Source: Porphyrobacter sp. TH134 (GTDB lineage Bacteria; Pseudomonadota; Alphaproteobacteria; Sphingomonadales; Sphingomonadaceae). Taken from it: a DNA stretch of 46,722 bases. Below, piece by piece: positions 7,784 to 17,355 of the stretch (position 1 is the stretch's first letter; every line of letters begins with the position of its first letter). The DNA is taken from positions 1 to 46,722 of the forward strand of contig NZ_PKRO01000024.1 in the NCBI RefSeq assembly GCF_002855495.1, in the 5' to 3' direction. Made by a program: the position numbers and the translations under genes. Below the pieces are notes generated by a model. The model was not told the DNA's origin. It ran no database searches and was given only the letters and a program-made list of their open reading frames with translations.

Positions 7784-8260
7784 GTGGCAATCGCATTTTC
7801 GGTCAATGGCAAACCGGTGAGCGTGGAGGCTGATGCCGATACGCCGCTCTTGTGGGCCTTACGGGATGATCTCGGCATGACCGGGACCAAGTTTGGCTGC
7901 GGGATCGCGGCTTGCGGGGCCTGTTCGGTGCATATCGATGGCGCGATCGCCCGGTCATGCAGCGTGCCGGTCAGCGATGTTGCGGGCAAATCTGTGACCA
8001 CGATCGAGGGGCTGAAGGCTGCCGACGGGACGCTCCATAGGGTTCAGCAGGCGTGGATCGATGCGCAGGTGCCGCAATGCGGCTACTGCCAGTCGGGCCA
8101 GATCATGGCGGCGGTGGCACTGATCGAGCAGGTCGGCTCGCCCAGCGATGCGCAGATCGACGAGGCGATGACCAATATCTGCCGCTGCGGCACCTATCCG
8201 CGCATCCGTACCGCGATCCTCGCGGCGACAGGCGCAGCCGCTCAGACGGGAGAGGCATGA
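7784..8260 (+). CDS. [2Fe-2S] subunit of molybdenum hydroxylase (IorA-like)
   Basis: 158 residues from GTG 7784, which has GGGAG at good spacing; an in-frame ATG at 7748 would add 12 residues that do not match the family. The plant-type ferredoxin cluster is [15 protein letters not shown] plus a following cysteine, and the C-terminal helical cluster is [10 protein letters not shown] with [10 protein letters not shown], giving the eight cysteines for two [2Fe-2S] centres. It passes electrons from the molybdenum site of the downstream large subunit. It overlaps that gene by ATGA. The pair resembles isoquinoline 1-oxidoreductase (IorAB); these also act on aldehydes and N-heterocycles, so the substrate is open. 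No cytochrome subunit is adjacent. Confidence 0.92.
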   Translation: MAIAFSVNGKPVSVEADADTPLLWALRDDLGMTGTKFGCGIAACGACSVHIDGAIARSCSVPVSDVAGKSVTTIEGLKAADGTLHRVQQAWIDAQVPQCGYCQSGQIMAAVALIEQVGSPSDAQIDEAMTNICRCGTYPRIRTAILAATGAAAQTGEA

Positions 8261-10527
8261 TGGCTGATAATCCGACGCCCGATCTCGATATTCCTGAAGC
8301 CATCCAGCCCGAGGCCAAGCCGCGGAAGAAAGGCGTGAAGCGCCGGATCTTCCTCGCCGGCAGCGCGCTGCTGGTAGGCGGCGGCATTTTTGGGGTCTGG
8401 TGGACCGACAGCAGCGTCAAGGCCAAAGCCAAGGCACTCACCGTCGGCCCGGGCGAGCACGGTTTTCAGACATGGATGAAGATCGCCGAGGACGACACGG
8501 TCACCCTGTTCTCGCCGCATATCGATTTTGGCCAAGGCTCGCACACGGCGCTGGGTCAGATGCTGGCAGACGAACTGGATGCCGACTGGACCCGGTTAAA
8601 GATCGAACAGGCCCCGGCTGATCTCAGCTTTGCCAATATTGCGCTGGGCAAAGGCTTCCTGCCCGAGATTGTCGGCGAGGCGGTTGCCGGATTGTTGCCG
8701 GATGCCATCATCGGCATGCTGGTGCGTTCCATGCCTTTGATGATTACCGGCGGTTCATCCGCGATCCGCTTCACTGGCGAAGTCGGCATGCGCAAGACCG
8801 GCGCCGCGGTGCGCGCAGCGCTGATCGCGGAAGCGGCAGACCGGCTCGGTGTTCCGGCGGACGAGCTGACCACGGCGGACAGCAAAGTCACTCACGCCAA
8901 ATCGGGCCGCAGCCTGCGCTATGGCGAGCTGGCGGCGGGCGCTGCCACGCGCTCGCTCAGCAGCGATCCGGTGCTCAAGACCCGCGACCAGTGGAAGCTG
9001 ATCGGCCAACCCGTGCCGCGGCGCGACATTCCGGCCAAGGTTGACGGCAGCGCTGTTTACGGGATCGACTTTACGCTTCCCGATATGCGGGTCGCCACCA
9101 TTGCATCGGCTCCCGTGCGCGGCGGTAAACTGGAATCGGTAGACGAAGCTCCGGCGCTGGCGGTCAAGGGTGTCGAAAAGGTCGTGAAGCTTGATGACGC
9201 GGTGATCGTGGTCGCCAAAGGCTATTGGCAGGCGCAAAAAGGCCTTGCCGCGCTGTCGCCAAAGTTCACCGATGGCGGCCATGCGGCGGTCTCCACGTCC
9301 GCGATTTACGCTGCGCAGGAAAAGCTGCGCAAGGCGGGCGGGGAGCCTGACAATCAGGGCGGCGATGGCGATGTCGATGCGGCCTTCGGAGCAGCCGACG
9401 CCAAGGTGATCGAAGCGGATTACCGCGTCCCCTTCCTCCACCATGCGATGATGGAGCCGTTTGCGCTCACCGGCCATTTCAAGGACGGCACGCTCCACCT
9501 GTGGGGCGGGCTGCAAGACCCGCTCAGCACCCGCACCAAGGCCGCCAAAGCCGCGGGGCTTGATGTCGACAAGGTCGTCTTCAACCCGATGATCATGGGC
9601 GGAGGCTTTGGCCGGCGCTTCCCCGATCTGGTCGAGATCATCGATCAGGTCGCGGTGCTGGCCAAGCAGGTGCCCTATCCGGTCAAACTGATTTGGAGCC
9701 GCGAACAGGATGTCCGCACCGGCACTTATCGCCCGCAATCTTCGGCAGGGCTGAAAGCCTCGCTCAAGGACGGGGCGATTACCGGCTGGCGCAGCGATTA
9801 CGTGCAAAGCGGCAATGCCGAAGGCGAAGTGCCGTTCATCTACAACATCCCGGCAACCTCGCGCCGCCATTTCGCCTATCAGTCGAACCAGATTGACGGG
9901 CCGTGGCGGTCGGTGAATGCGACCCAGATGGGCTTTTACACCGAAAGCTTCATGGACGAACTGGCCGCTGCCGCAGGCGAGGAACCCTATCGCTTTCGCC
10001 GCAAACATCTCGCGCCCGGATCGCGCCATATCGCGGTGCTTGACGAAGTGGCCAAGCGCTCGAACTGGGACAGCCCGCTGCCTGACGGCGTTGGCCGGGG
10101 TATCGCGATCGTCGAAAGCTTCGGCACAATCGTTGCCGAGGTGATCGAGGTGAGCCTGAAGGACGACGGCACCCCCAGGATATTGAAAGCCTTCGCGGTG
10201 GTCGATTGCGGCACCACGGTGAACCCCCTCAATGCCGAGGCGCAGATCATGGGCGGCCTGATCATGGGCCTGTCGTCAGCGATGGGCGAACAGATCACGC
10301 TCGACAAGGGCGCGGTGATGCAGAGCAATTTCAGCGATTACCCGATCCTCAAGCTCGCCGATGCGCCGCCGCAGGTCGATGTTCATTTCATCGAGAGCGG
10401 GGCGAAGACCGGCGGGATTGGTGAGCCGGGCCTGCCACCCGCATCGCCCGCGCTGGCCAATGCCATCGCTGCTGCCAGCGGCAAACGGATCCGAAATCTG
10501 CCGCTGGTCGATCAGGCCAAGGCGTAA
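8257..10527 (+). CDS. Molybdopterin-binding large subunit of xanthine dehydrogenase family (IorB-like)
   Basis: About 756 residues, starting at the ATGATG that overlaps the IorA-like stop. A twin-arginine motif followed by a hydrophobic stretch ([15 protein letters not shown], about 28-42) indicates Tat export and probably a membrane anchor. The catalytic glutamate of the xanthine oxidase family is in GIGEPGLPP near the C terminus (about E723). The [14 protein letters not shown] segment is the conserved cofactor-binding region of the IorB/aldehyde-dehydrogenase-type subunits. The enzyme hydroxylates a heterocycle or aldehyde in the periplasm. A cofactor-maturation gene follows at once, and XdhC is encoded convergently. 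Confidence 0.92.
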   Translation: MMADNPTPDLDIPEAIQPEAKPRKKGVKRRIFLAGSALLVGGGIFGVWWTDSSVKAKAKALTVGPGEHGFQTWMKIAEDDTVTLFSPHIDFGQGSHTALGQMLADELDADWTRLKIEQAPADLSFANIALGKGFLPEIVGEAVAGLLPDAIIGMLVRSMPLMITGGSSAIRFTGEVGMRKTGAAVRAALIAEAADRLGVPADELTTADSKVTHAKSGRSLRYGELAAGAATRSLSSDPVLKTRDQWKLIGQPVPRRDIPAKVDGSAVYGIDFTLPDMRVATIASAPVRGGKLESVDEAPALAVKGVEKVVKLDDAVIVVAKGYWQAQKGLAALSPKFTDGGHAAVSTSAIYAAQEKLRKAGGEPDNQGGDGDVDAAFGAADAKVIEADYRVPFLHHAMMEPFALTGHFKDGTLHLWGGLQDPLSTRTKAAKAAGLDVDKVVFNPMIMGGGFGRRFPDLVEIIDQVAVLAKQVPYPVKLIWSREQDVRTGTYRPQSSAGLKASLKDGAITGWRSDYVQSGNAEGEVPFIYNIPATSRRHFAYQSNQIDGPWRSVNATQMGFYTESFMDELAAAAGEEPYRFRRKHLAPGSRHIAVLDEVAKRSNWDSPLPDGVGRGIAIVESFGTIVAEVIEVSLKDDGTPRILKAFAVVDCGTTVNPLNAEAQIMGGLIMGLSSAMGEQITLDKGAVMQSNFSDYPILKLADAPPQVDVHFIESGAKTGGIGEPGLPPASPALANAIAAASGKRIRNLPLVDQAKA

Positions 10528-10528
10528 A

Positions 10529-11179
10529 TTGCAGGGCTGGTCGGCGCTGATCCTTGCCGGCGGGGCAGGGCGGCGCTTTGGCGGGGGGAAGCTTACCGCT
10601 AACCTTGCCGGCGTGCCGATCATCCGGCGCGTGGTGGCGGCAGTCTCGGCGGCTGGCTTTGCCGAGGTCTTGGTCGTGACCGGCGCTGACGAGGCAGGCG
10701 TTCGCTCCGAACTGGCTGGGATGGATGCGCGCTTCATCCATGCGCCGGATTGGGCCGAGGGCATGGCCGCCACCCTGCGCGCCGGTATCGGTGCGCTTGC
10801 GCCAAGGGCTGATGGCGTGTGCGTGTTTCTGGGGGATATGCCGCTGGTTCAGGTGGCGGATTGCCCCGCGCTGATCATGGCCGCCGAACAATCGGGTTAC
10901 GCTGCCCGCCCGCGGTATGAGGGCAAGCCTGCCCACCCGGTCGCCTTCACCCGCGCCGCTTTTGCCGATCTGATGGCGCTAGAAGGCGATCAGGGCGCAA
11001 ACGCGCTGTTGAAGCAGCGCCCCCAAGTGGTGGCCTATCTCGATACGGCCGACAGCGGCGCACTGCTGGACATCGACACGCCCGCCGACCTTGCAGCCGC
11101 GACACGGGCGTGGAACGCCTGCGCGACCTCTGCCACCAGCGACAGCGCCACGTCGCGCGGGGCCTTGCCAAACCCGTAA
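10529..11179 (+). CDS. MobA/MocA-like nucleotidyltransferase
   Basis: About 216 residues from a TTG at 10529, two bases after the large-subunit stop. No ATG lies close to the essential N-terminal motif LILAGGAGRRFGGGKL; upstream ATGs would lie within the previous gene. The nucleotide-binding motif, VFLGDMP with its metal-binding aspartate, and the terminal [10 protein letters not shown] segment are diagnostic of the MobA/MocA fold. Next to a xanthine-dehydrogenase-type enzyme this is likely the cytidylyltransferase making molybdopterin cytosine dinucleotide. The last 145 bases overlap the 3' end of xdhC on the other strand. The conserved domain ends before most of that overlap, so the last 20 or so residues may be an unimportant tail. 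Confidence 0.82.
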   Translation: MQGWSALILAGGAGRRFGGGKLTANLAGVPIIRRVVAAVSAAGFAEVLVVTGADEAGVRSELAGMDARFIHAPDWAEGMAATLRAGIGALAPRADGVCVFLGDMPLVQVADCPALIMAAEQSGYAARPRYEGKPAHPVAFTRAAFADLMALEGDQGANALLKQRPQVVAYLDTADSGALLDIDTPADLAAATRAWNACATSATSDSATSRGALPNP

Positions 11180-12039
11180 AGCCCGATGGGTGAGTGCAGG
11201 CGCGCAATCGCGGCCTCGCTCACCCCATGCGCGCGCACCCGTGCCCTTCGCGCATCCAGCCGCGCGCGCGCGCCGATGGCGCCCACATAAAAAGCCTCGC
11301 TCTGCAAGGCTGCCGCAAGACCGCGCTCGTCATCGTCACGGTCGTGCGAAAGCACAGCGACTGCCGTCCAGCGATCGACGCCAATCGCGGTGAGCGCGGC
11401 CACCGGGTCATTGCGGCGATAGGCGATGCCGGCAAACGGCGGCTCGGCCGGTCCGCCGGGCGCGATCAGCGCCACTTGCCAGCCCATCTCCAGCGCCAGG
11501 GCCGCCGCGCTTAAGGCCGCGCCATCCTCGCCCACCAGCACCAACCGCAGGGGCGGGGTGTAGAGGCGGGTGTAACGCGCCCCGTCCCAGGTATCGCAAG
11601 GCGCCTCGTCGCTTGGGGCGGCAAAGCGCGCGCGTCCATCGCTCGACCATTGCACCGGACGCCGCGCATCCCAGCCTTCCAGCATGGCCGCGACGGCCGG
11701 TTCGTCCGCCGCGACCGGCTCAACCAGCACGGAGATCCCCGATCCGCAGGCGAGTTTGATATCGATCCACGGACTGCCCTCGCCATAGCGCAGCAGCCGC
11801 GGCGCGCCTGTCGCCAGCGCCTCGCGCCCATGCCGCGCCACATCAGCCTCGATGCAGCCGCCCGACAGGAAGCCCCAATCATAATCCTCGGTGATGAGCA
11901 TCTGCGCGCCCACATCGCGCGGAGCCGAGCCGTCCACCTCCACCAGCGTTGCTAGTGCAAACCGTTCGGGCACGCTCGGGCCGGCTCGTAAGGCAGCGCG
12001 AATATCGTCAATGGGGGCGGCAAGACGCCAGCGGCTCAT
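11035..12039 (-). CDS. XdhC family protein
   Basis: 334 residues from the ATG at 12039 (MSRWRLAAP). The first half has the XdhC/CoxI domain ([20 protein letters not shown] and [12 protein letters not shown]), and the second has a Rossmann-like half ([22 protein letters not shown]) ending in the conserved [25 protein letters not shown] block. XdhC binds the molybdenum cofactor, promotes its sulfuration and inserts it into xanthine-dehydrogenase-type enzymes, which fits the IorAB-like pair. It converges on the nucleotidyltransferase gene with a 145-bp antisense overlap. Confidence 0.9.
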   Translation of the reverse strand: MSRWRLAAPIDDIRAALRAGPSVPERFALATLVEVDGSAPRDVGAQMLITEDYDWGFLSGGCIEADVARHGREALATGAPRLLRYGEGSPWIDIKLACGSGISVLVEPVAADEPAVAAMLEGWDARRPVQWSSDGRARFAAPSDEAPCDTWDGARYTRLYTPPLRLVLVGEDGAALSAAALALEMGWQVALIAPGGPAEPPFAGIAYRRNDPVAALTAIGVDRWTAVAVLSHDRDDDERGLAAALQSEAFYVGAIGARARLDARRARVRAHGVSEAAIARLHSPIGLYGFGKAPRDVALSLVAEVAQAFHARVAAARSAGVSMSSSAPLSAVSR

Positions 12040-12146
12040 GGAAAAAGGGCTTTCGTGACAGCAAGGCCACCAGCCTAACCCGCCCGCACCCCGCGCGCAA
12101 TTGCTGGCGCGGCGCGGTGAGGGGGGTGGAAAAGGGGGAAAACCAC

Positions 12147-12223
12147 TGGTCGGGACGAGAGGATTCGAACCTCCGACCCCCACACCCCCAGTGTGATGCG
12201 CTACCAGGCTGCGCTACGTCCCG
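12147..12223 (-). tRNA. tRNA-Pro (GGG)
   Basis: On the minus strand a full cloverleaf can be drawn: acceptor CGGGACG pairs with CGTCCCG, the D arm contains GCGCAGCCTGGTAGCGC, the anticodon stem TCACA/TGTGG encloses loop CTGGGGG with anticodon GGG, and the T arm is GGAGG-TTCGAAT-CCTCT. Discriminator A and an encoded CCA follow at 12150-12147. Overall it matches bacterial tRNA-Pro. Confidence 0.95.
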
Positions 12224-12373
12224 TCACCAGTGGAGCGGGGCCTATAGGGTGCATGATTGGGGCTGGCAAGCGGGTTTGGGCGTGTTTGTTTTGTGATCGT
12301 GCTGCGCCAGCGATAGGTGGCCCAATCATTGCCGCACGCTTGCAATGCTGCTAGGCGCGCCCACTTGAACGGC

Positions 12374-12390
12374 CAAGGGCGTGACCCTTG
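12374..12390. repeat. Small inverted repeat upstream of yajC
   Basis: CAAGGG and CCCTTG (12374-12379 and 12385-12390) flank a 5-base spacer 35 bases before the yajC start. It could be a regulator site or an RNA hairpin in the leader. There is no T-run, so it is not a terminator. Confidence 0.3.
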
Positions 12391-12424
12391 CAAATCATTT
12401 ACGGGATCCTGACGGGCTTTACCT

Positions 12425-12754
12425 ATGACATTTGACCTTCTCGCCGCCGCTGGTGCGGGCGCTGCCGCCGAACCGCCGGCCTGGATCAGCTTTCTGCCCA
12501 TCATCGGCATGATCGCGATCTTCTGGTTCCTGATCATCCGCCCGCAGATGAACCGCCAGAAAGAACATCAGGCCAAGATCGCTGGGGTCAAGAAGGGCGA
12601 TCAGATCGTCACAGCGGGCGGCCTTGTCGGCAAGGTCATCAAGGTCGATGAAACCTATGTCGAACTGGAACTCGGCCCCAACGTACGGGTGAAGGCGATC
12701 AAGGCCACGCTTGGCGATATCATTCCGCCGGGCGGCAAGCCGGCCAACGACTGA
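12425..12754 (+). CDS. yajC: Preprotein translocase subunit YajC
   Basis: 109 residues: a short periplasmic N terminus, one membrane helix (about 20-40, FLPIIGMIAIFWFLIIRPQ) with the signature FWFLIIRPQMNRQKEHQ, and a cytoplasmic domain (VKKGDQIVTAGGLVGKV). YajC associates with SecDF and YidC at the Sec translocon. It is followed by secD and secF in the usual order, with a 69-base gap before secD. Confidence 0.96.
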   Translation: MTFDLLAAAGAGAAAEPPAWISFLPIIGMIAIFWFLIIRPQMNRQKEHQAKIAGVKKGDQIVTAGGLVGKVIKVDETYVELELGPNVRVKAIKATLGDIIPPGGKPAND

Positions 12755-12823
12755 TTGTCCGGGCGCGCCGATTGTGACCGGTTAGCCCGCCATTCTCCCC
12801 CTTGCGTGTGAGACCTTGACGCA

Positions 12824-14422
12824 ATGCTTGACTTTCCCCTCTGGAAAAAGCTCAGCCTGTGGGCGGTTACGCTGGCGGCCTCGCTGCTGGCGTTGCCTTC
12901 GTTGGCCAATGTGGCAGGCCTCGATTGGCCGGCTGCGCTCCCGAACCCTCAGGTCAATCTCGGGCTTGATTTGGCCGGTGGCTCGCACCTCTTGCTCGAA
13001 GCCAAGGCCGGCGATGTGCGCGCCCAGCGGCTTGAAAACATGGAGGAGACCGTCCGCCAACTGATGCGCAATGCAAACCCGCGCATTCGCATCGGCGACG
13101 TGTCGACGGCCGATGGATCGCTGTCCTTCATGCTGGAAAGCGCCGGCGATATCGACCGGGCGCGCGGGCTGATCGAGCCGGTGATGCAAGGCCAGACCAC
13201 AGTGCGCGAGTGGGAACTGAACGTGGTTGATGGCCAGCGCATGGTGCTGAGCCAGACCGACGCCGGGATCGAACAGGCCATTGACGATGCGATGGACAGC
13301 GCGACCGAAGTGGTCCGCCGCCGGATCGACGAACTTGGCACGCGCGAGCCGACGATCATTCGCCAGGGCAATACCCGCATCGTGGTGCAGGTGCCCGGCT
13401 TGCAGGATCCCGATGCGCTGAAGGACCTGCTGGGCCAGACCGCGCAGCTCGAATTCAAGCTGGTCGATCTCAACGCGCTACCGTCTAACGTGCAGGCCGG
13501 CATTGCACCCCCGGGTAGCGAGATTTTCCCCTTCGCTGGCGGCACGGCCGAACAGGGCGCAGCGATTGCCGTCCGGCGGTTGGGCGGTATTCGCGGTGAC
13601 AATCTCACCGGCGCGCAGGCCGGGGTCGATCCGCAGAACAACCGCAGCGTCGTCAATATTGCCTTCGATGCGCAAGGCGGCGCCAAGTTTGCCAAGCTGA
13701 CCACGGAGAACGTCGGCAAGCCGTTTGCAATCATTCTGGATGGCGAGGTGCTTTCCGCGCCCAATATCGACGAACCGATTGTCGGCGGGCGCGCGCAGAT
13801 TTCGGGTAGTTTTACGCCGGAAACTGCAAATAATCTGGCAATTTCGCTGCGTTCGGGCGCGCTGCCGGTGCCGCTCGCGATTGTCGAGGAACGCACGGTC
13901 GGGCCTGATCTGGGCGCGGATTCGATCCGCAAGGGTCTGTTGGCGATGGGGATCGGCAGCCTTGCGGTGATCGCGCTGATGGTGGCAACCTATGGCCGCT
14001 TTGGCATTTATGCGACGGTCGCGCTGGTGTTCAACGTGCTGATGCTGCTGGGGCTGATGGCGCTGGGCGGTTTCACGCTGACCTTGCCGGGGATCGCGGG
14101 CTTCGTCATCACCATTGGCGCAGCGGTTGATGCCAACGTGCTCATCAACGAGCGTATTCGGGAAGAACGCGCGCGGGGCCGCAAGGTTATCGCTTCGGTC
14201 GAAACCGGCTACAAGGAAGCCAGCCGCGCGATCTGGGACGCCAACCTTACCAACGTCATTTCGGGCGTAGCGTTGTTCGCCTTCGGGTCGGGGCCGGTCA
14301 AAGGTTTTGCTGTGGTGCTGGTTATCGGCATTGTCACCTCGGTGTTCACCGGGGTGACGCTGACCCGCATGTTTGTCGCCGGGTGGCTGCGCAAGGCGCG
14401 CCCCAACGACATCACGATTTAA
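12824..14422 (+). CDS. secD: Protein translocase subunit SecD
   Basis: 532 residues. The first membrane helix is near residues 10-26, followed by the P1 head start VNLGLDLAGGSHLLLEA, a large periplasmic region and, after about 375, five further membrane helices containing GIAGFVITIGAAVDANVLINERIREE with the conserved RND-like acidic residue. SecD and SecF use the proton gradient to help pull proteins across the inner membrane. The secF start codon follows the stop by 14 bases. Confidence 0.96.
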   Translation: MLDFPLWKKLSLWAVTLAASLLALPSLANVAGLDWPAALPNPQVNLGLDLAGGSHLLLEAKAGDVRAQRLENMEETVRQLMRNANPRIRIGDVSTADGSLSFMLESAGDIDRARGLIEPVMQGQTTVREWELNVVDGQRMVLSQTDAGIEQAIDDAMDSATEVVRRRIDELGTREPTIIRQGNTRIVVQVPGLQDPDALKDLLGQTAQLEFKLVDLNALPSNVQAGIAPPGSEIFPFAGGTAEQGAAIAVRRLGGIRGDNLTGAQAGVDPQNNRSVVNIAFDAQGGAKFAKLTTENVGKPFAIILDGEVLSAPNIDEPIVGGRAQISGSFTPETANNLAISLRSGALPVPLAIVEERTVGPDLGADSIRKGLLAMGIGSLAVIALMVATYGRFGIYATVALVFNVLMLLGLMALGGFTLTLPGIAGFVITIGAAVDANVLINERIREERARGRKVIASVETGYKEASRAIWDANLTNVISGVALFAFGSGPVKGFAVVLVIGIVTSVFTGVTLTRMFVAGWLRKARPNDITI

Positions 14423-14436
14423 GGAGCAAGCCCGCC

Positions 14437-15414
14437 ATGAAACTGCTCAAGCTTGTCCCTGACAACACCAATATCAAGTTCCTGAAACTGCGCGTTCCGT
14501 TCTTCGTGCTCAGCCTTGTGCTGATCTTCGGGAGCTGGGCGGCGGTGCTGGTCAACGGTCTCAATTTCGGGGTCGATTTTGCTGGTGGTCAGGAAGTGCG
14601 CATGACCTTTGCCCAGCGCGAGACGGCCCCGATCCCGCAATTGCGCGAGCTGGTGGGCGGCCTTGGCTATGGCGATCCGGTGGTGCAGGAGTTTGGCGGG
14701 CCGCAAACCGTCTCGATCCGCGTCGCCTTGCCCGAAGGGACCGAGAACACCCCCGGCGCTGCCACCGCCATCGGCGACAAGGTGATCGCCACAATCACCG
14801 CCGAATATCCCGACGCGCGCAAGGACGGCAACGACACCGTGTCAGGCAAGGTTGCGGGCGAATTCCGCAATCAGGCGATCCTCGCCTTGCTGGCAGCGAT
14901 GGCAGCGGTCTCGCTCTACATCTGGATCCGGTTCGAATGGCAGTTCGGCGTCGGCGCGATGTTTGCGCTGGTGCATGACGTCTCGGTCACCGTGGGATTG
15001 TTCGCGCTGACCCAGATGGAGTTCAGCTTGCAGATCGTGGCGGCGATCCTTGCGATCATCGGCTATTCGCTCAATGACACCATCGTCGTCTATGACCGCA
15101 TCCGCGAGAACCTGAAGAAATACCGCAAGATGCCGATGTTCGAACTGCTCGACCTGTCGGTGAACGAAACGCTGGCGCGCACAGTGATGACCTCGCTGAC
15201 GCTGTTCGTGGCGCTGATCCCGCTGCTGATTTTCGGCCCGCCGAGCCTGTTCGGCATGGTTGCAGCCATCACGGTGGGCCTGTTCATCGGCACCTATTCG
15301 AGCGTGTACATGGCTGGGCCGTTGCTGATCTGGATGGGCGTTACATCAAACAGCTTCGTGCCAGCAGAAAGCCCGACAGACCGGCAGGAAAAGCTCGCGC
15401 GCGGAGAAGGGTAA
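14437..15414 (+). CDS. secF: Protein translocase subunit SecF
   Basis: 325 residues from ATG 14437, which has AAGGAG upstream; the longer frame lies inside secD. The P4 domain start GVDFAGGQEVRM and the membrane segment LAIIGYSLNDTIVVYDRIRENL are the SecF signatures. It completes the yajC-secD-secF operon. The stop lies 30 bases from the convergent glycosyltransferase gene. Confidence 0.96.
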   Translation: MKLLKLVPDNTNIKFLKLRVPFFVLSLVLIFGSWAAVLVNGLNFGVDFAGGQEVRMTFAQRETAPIPQLRELVGGLGYGDPVVQEFGGPQTVSIRVALPEGTENTPGAATAIGDKVIATITAEYPDARKDGNDTVSGKVAGEFRNQAILALLAAMAAVSLYIWIRFEWQFGVGAMFALVHDVSVTVGLFALTQMEFSLQIVAAILAIIGYSLNDTIVVYDRIRENLKKYRKMPMFELLDLSVNETLARTVMTSLTLFVALIPLLIFGPPSLFGMVAAITVGLFIGTYSSVYMAGPLLIWMGVTSNSFVPAESPTDRQEKLARGEG

Positions 15415-15444
15415 GCCCGCCGCACCGCGGCAGGCTGGCGCGCC

Positions 15445-16623
15445 TTAGCCGGCAAGCTGGGCGTAATGATCGGCCAGGGCCGCGGCATTGGCGTCCCAGC
15501 TGAAATGGTCGGTGAGGGCCGCCACGGCCGCGCGCGGGGGGGGATCGGCAAGAACCGCCTTGATCCCGGCCGCCACCGCCTGCCAGTTGCGCTCCACCAG
15601 CCGCCCGGCCGTATCGCAGGCAATCAGCTCGCGCGCGCCGCCGACATCGCAGGTCACCACCGGAGTGCCGCAGGCGAGCGCTTCGACCCAGGCATTGGCA
15701 AGGCCTTCGCTGACCGTGGGCAACACCATCACATCCGCCGCTGACAGGATCAGCGGCATCAGATCATGATCGAGCGATCCGGTAAAATGCACCCGTTCGG
15801 CCACGCCTTCGCTGGCGGCCAGCGCGCGCAGGCGGCCTTCGTCCTCGCCCTTGCCGATCAGCACCAGCCGCGCGCCGGGAAGGTCGCGCAGCGCGGTGAT
15901 GGCGATCCCCTGACCCTTGCGTTCAATCAGCGCGCCGACACAGGCCAGCAGCGGCGCATTGTCGGGCATGGCAAAGCCCAGTTCCTCGCTCAGCTGGCGG
16001 CGCAATTGCAGGTGGTCGAAGGGTCGGAACCGGTCGCGATCCAGCCCGGTGTAATGCACCGTGATCTTGCCCGCATCCATCCCCATCGCTGCCATCTGTC
16101 CTGCCAGATCACGGCTGACGGCAAGCAGGCCGGTGGCGGCCCGGGCTGCGTCCAGCATCTGCGCGCGCGCAAAGCCCTGTTCGCCCCAAAAGCTGATATC
16201 GCTGCCCCGCGCCTTGATCGACAGCGGCAGGCCCAGCGGCCCGGCAATCTGCGCAGCGGCAGGGCCATCGGGGAAGAAGAACTGCGCACCGATGACATCG
16301 ATCGGCGTCTCGGCATGGATGCGCTGCACCAGCGGCAGCGCCGCGCGCGCGATGGCCGCGGCATTGCGGCGCACACCGATGCGCGGGATCAGCGTAAAGC
16401 GCGGGCGGTGGACGATGATGCCGCCTTCCTCGCTCACCTCGGGCAGGTCGGCCAAGGGCCGGTACCGCCCCAAAGCCAGCGGCGGCAAGCCGATCGGATT
16501 GACCAGCGTCACGCGCCAATCGCCGCGCCGCGCCAGCGCCTCCAGCGACCGCGCAACGAATGTGCCGAAGCGCGGATTGACCGGATTGGGATAGAGCGTG
16601 GAAAGGGCAAGGACGTGTTTCAC
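15445..16623 (-). CDS. Glycosyltransferase family 4 protein
   Basis: 392 residues starting at a GTG (16623) with GGAAG before it. The N-terminal Rossmann half begins KHVLALSTLYPNPVNPRFGTFV. The C-terminal donor-binding half has LLACVGALIERKGQGIAI, ARLVLIGKGEDEGRLRAL and the acidic EGLANAWVEALACGTPVV segment, the E-x7-E type motif of GT4 retaining transferases. Donor and acceptor sugars are unknown. It is probably involved in exopolysaccharide or lipid glycosylation, but no other polysaccharide genes are next to it. Confidence 0.9.
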   Translation of the reverse strand: MKHVLALSTLYPNPVNPRFGTFVARSLEALARRGDWRVTLVNPIGLPPLALGRYRPLADLPEVSEEGGIIVHRPRFTLIPRIGVRRNAAAIARAALPLVQRIHAETPIDVIGAQFFFPDGPAAAQIAGPLGLPLSIKARGSDISFWGEQGFARAQMLDAARAATGLLAVSRDLAGQMAAMGMDAGKITVHYTGLDRDRFRPFDHLQLRRQLSEELGFAMPDNAPLLACVGALIERKGQGIAITALRDLPGARLVLIGKGEDEGRLRALAASEGVAERVHFTGSLDHDLMPLILSAADVMVLPTVSEGLANAWVEALACGTPVVTCDVGGARELIACDTAGRLVERNWQAVAAGIKAVLADPPPRAAVAALTDHFSWDANAAALADHYAQLAG

Positions 16624-16648
16624 GGGCAGCTTCCTATCTGCGCGCCGG

Positions 16649-17227
16649 TTAAAGCGGCCTGACCAGCATGAAGGCGACCGCGATCCAGGGCGGGTTGTCG
16701 ACCACCACCTGTTTCTGCCCTGCGCCGGGTGGCAGCAGGCCGACAAGGCTGCCGCGCCGGTCGATCAATCGGCCAAAGGCAAAGCGCCCGCCGGGCTTGG
16801 GCAGCAGACAGTCGCGGTTTATGGCGCTGGCTGCATCGGCCGGGTCAAGCGGGCGCAACCACAACAGATCGCCGGGACGATATTCGCCCACACTTTCGCG
16901 CACGGCCAGCACCAGCGGGGCCGGGCCTTCCTCGGCGGCAAAATCGCTCGGCAGCAAGGCTTCGCGCGGGGCGGTGAGCGCTTCGGGGCCGGCGGCGGCG
17001 AGTTCGGCCACGATCTGCGCTGTCGCGGCGGCCTTGGCCCGCATCAGCGCGGCCGGTTCCACCGCCAGCGCGGCGGCGATCCGGTTCATCCAGGTGAGCG
17101 ACAGCTGGCGCATCCCCGTCTCAAGCCGACCGATGGTTTGCGCGGTCGTGGGCGGATCGCAGGCCGCGGCCAGATCGGCCAGTGTCAGGCCCTTGGCCTT
17201 GCGGATGTCGCGGATGCGATTGGTCAT
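16649..17227 (-). CDS. XRE-family regulator with degenerate S24-like C-terminal domain
   Basis: 192 residues from ATG 17227. An N-terminal Xre helix-turn-helix (about 1-60: RIRDIRKAKGLTLADLAAAC, then TIGRLETGMRQLSL) is joined to a C-terminal domain whose VRESVGEYRPGDLLWL segment resembles the serine region of S24/LexA-type peptidases. The expected lysine region reads RFAFGRL, with arginine in place of lysine, so autocleavage seems unlikely. It may be a repressor that kept the fold for dimerisation or ligand binding. It is divergent from the DUF6456 gene, and the shared 128-base gap is a natural control region. Confidence 0.75.
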   Translation of the reverse strand: MTNRIRDIRKAKGLTLADLAAACDPPTTAQTIGRLETGMRQLSLTWMNRIAAALAVEPAALMRAKAAATAQIVAELAAAGPEALTAPREALLPSDFAAEEGPAPLVLAVRESVGEYRPGDLLWLRPLDPADAASAINRDCLLPKPGGRFAFGRLIDRRGSLVGLLPPGAGQKQVVVDNPPWIAVAFMLVRPL

Positions 17228-17355
17228 GTCACGCCCTCGTGTAGCAAGGCGGCGGGTGCACAAGAACGCGCCTCAATTAACCGAATTGGTTTTTGCTTTC
17301 CTACAGATGTGCGCGCTTGGCAAGTCTGGCGCACTATCCAAGCGGAGGAACCGAT

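Noticed and set aside
8755..10029. Long minus-strand frame opposite the large molybdenum subunit
   Set aside because: High-GC antisense shadow. The plus strand has all family motifs including the catalytic glutamate.
15766..16662. Plus-strand frame opposite the glycosyltransferase
   Set aside because: No domain pattern, composition of an antisense frame; the GT4 motifs are on the minus strand.
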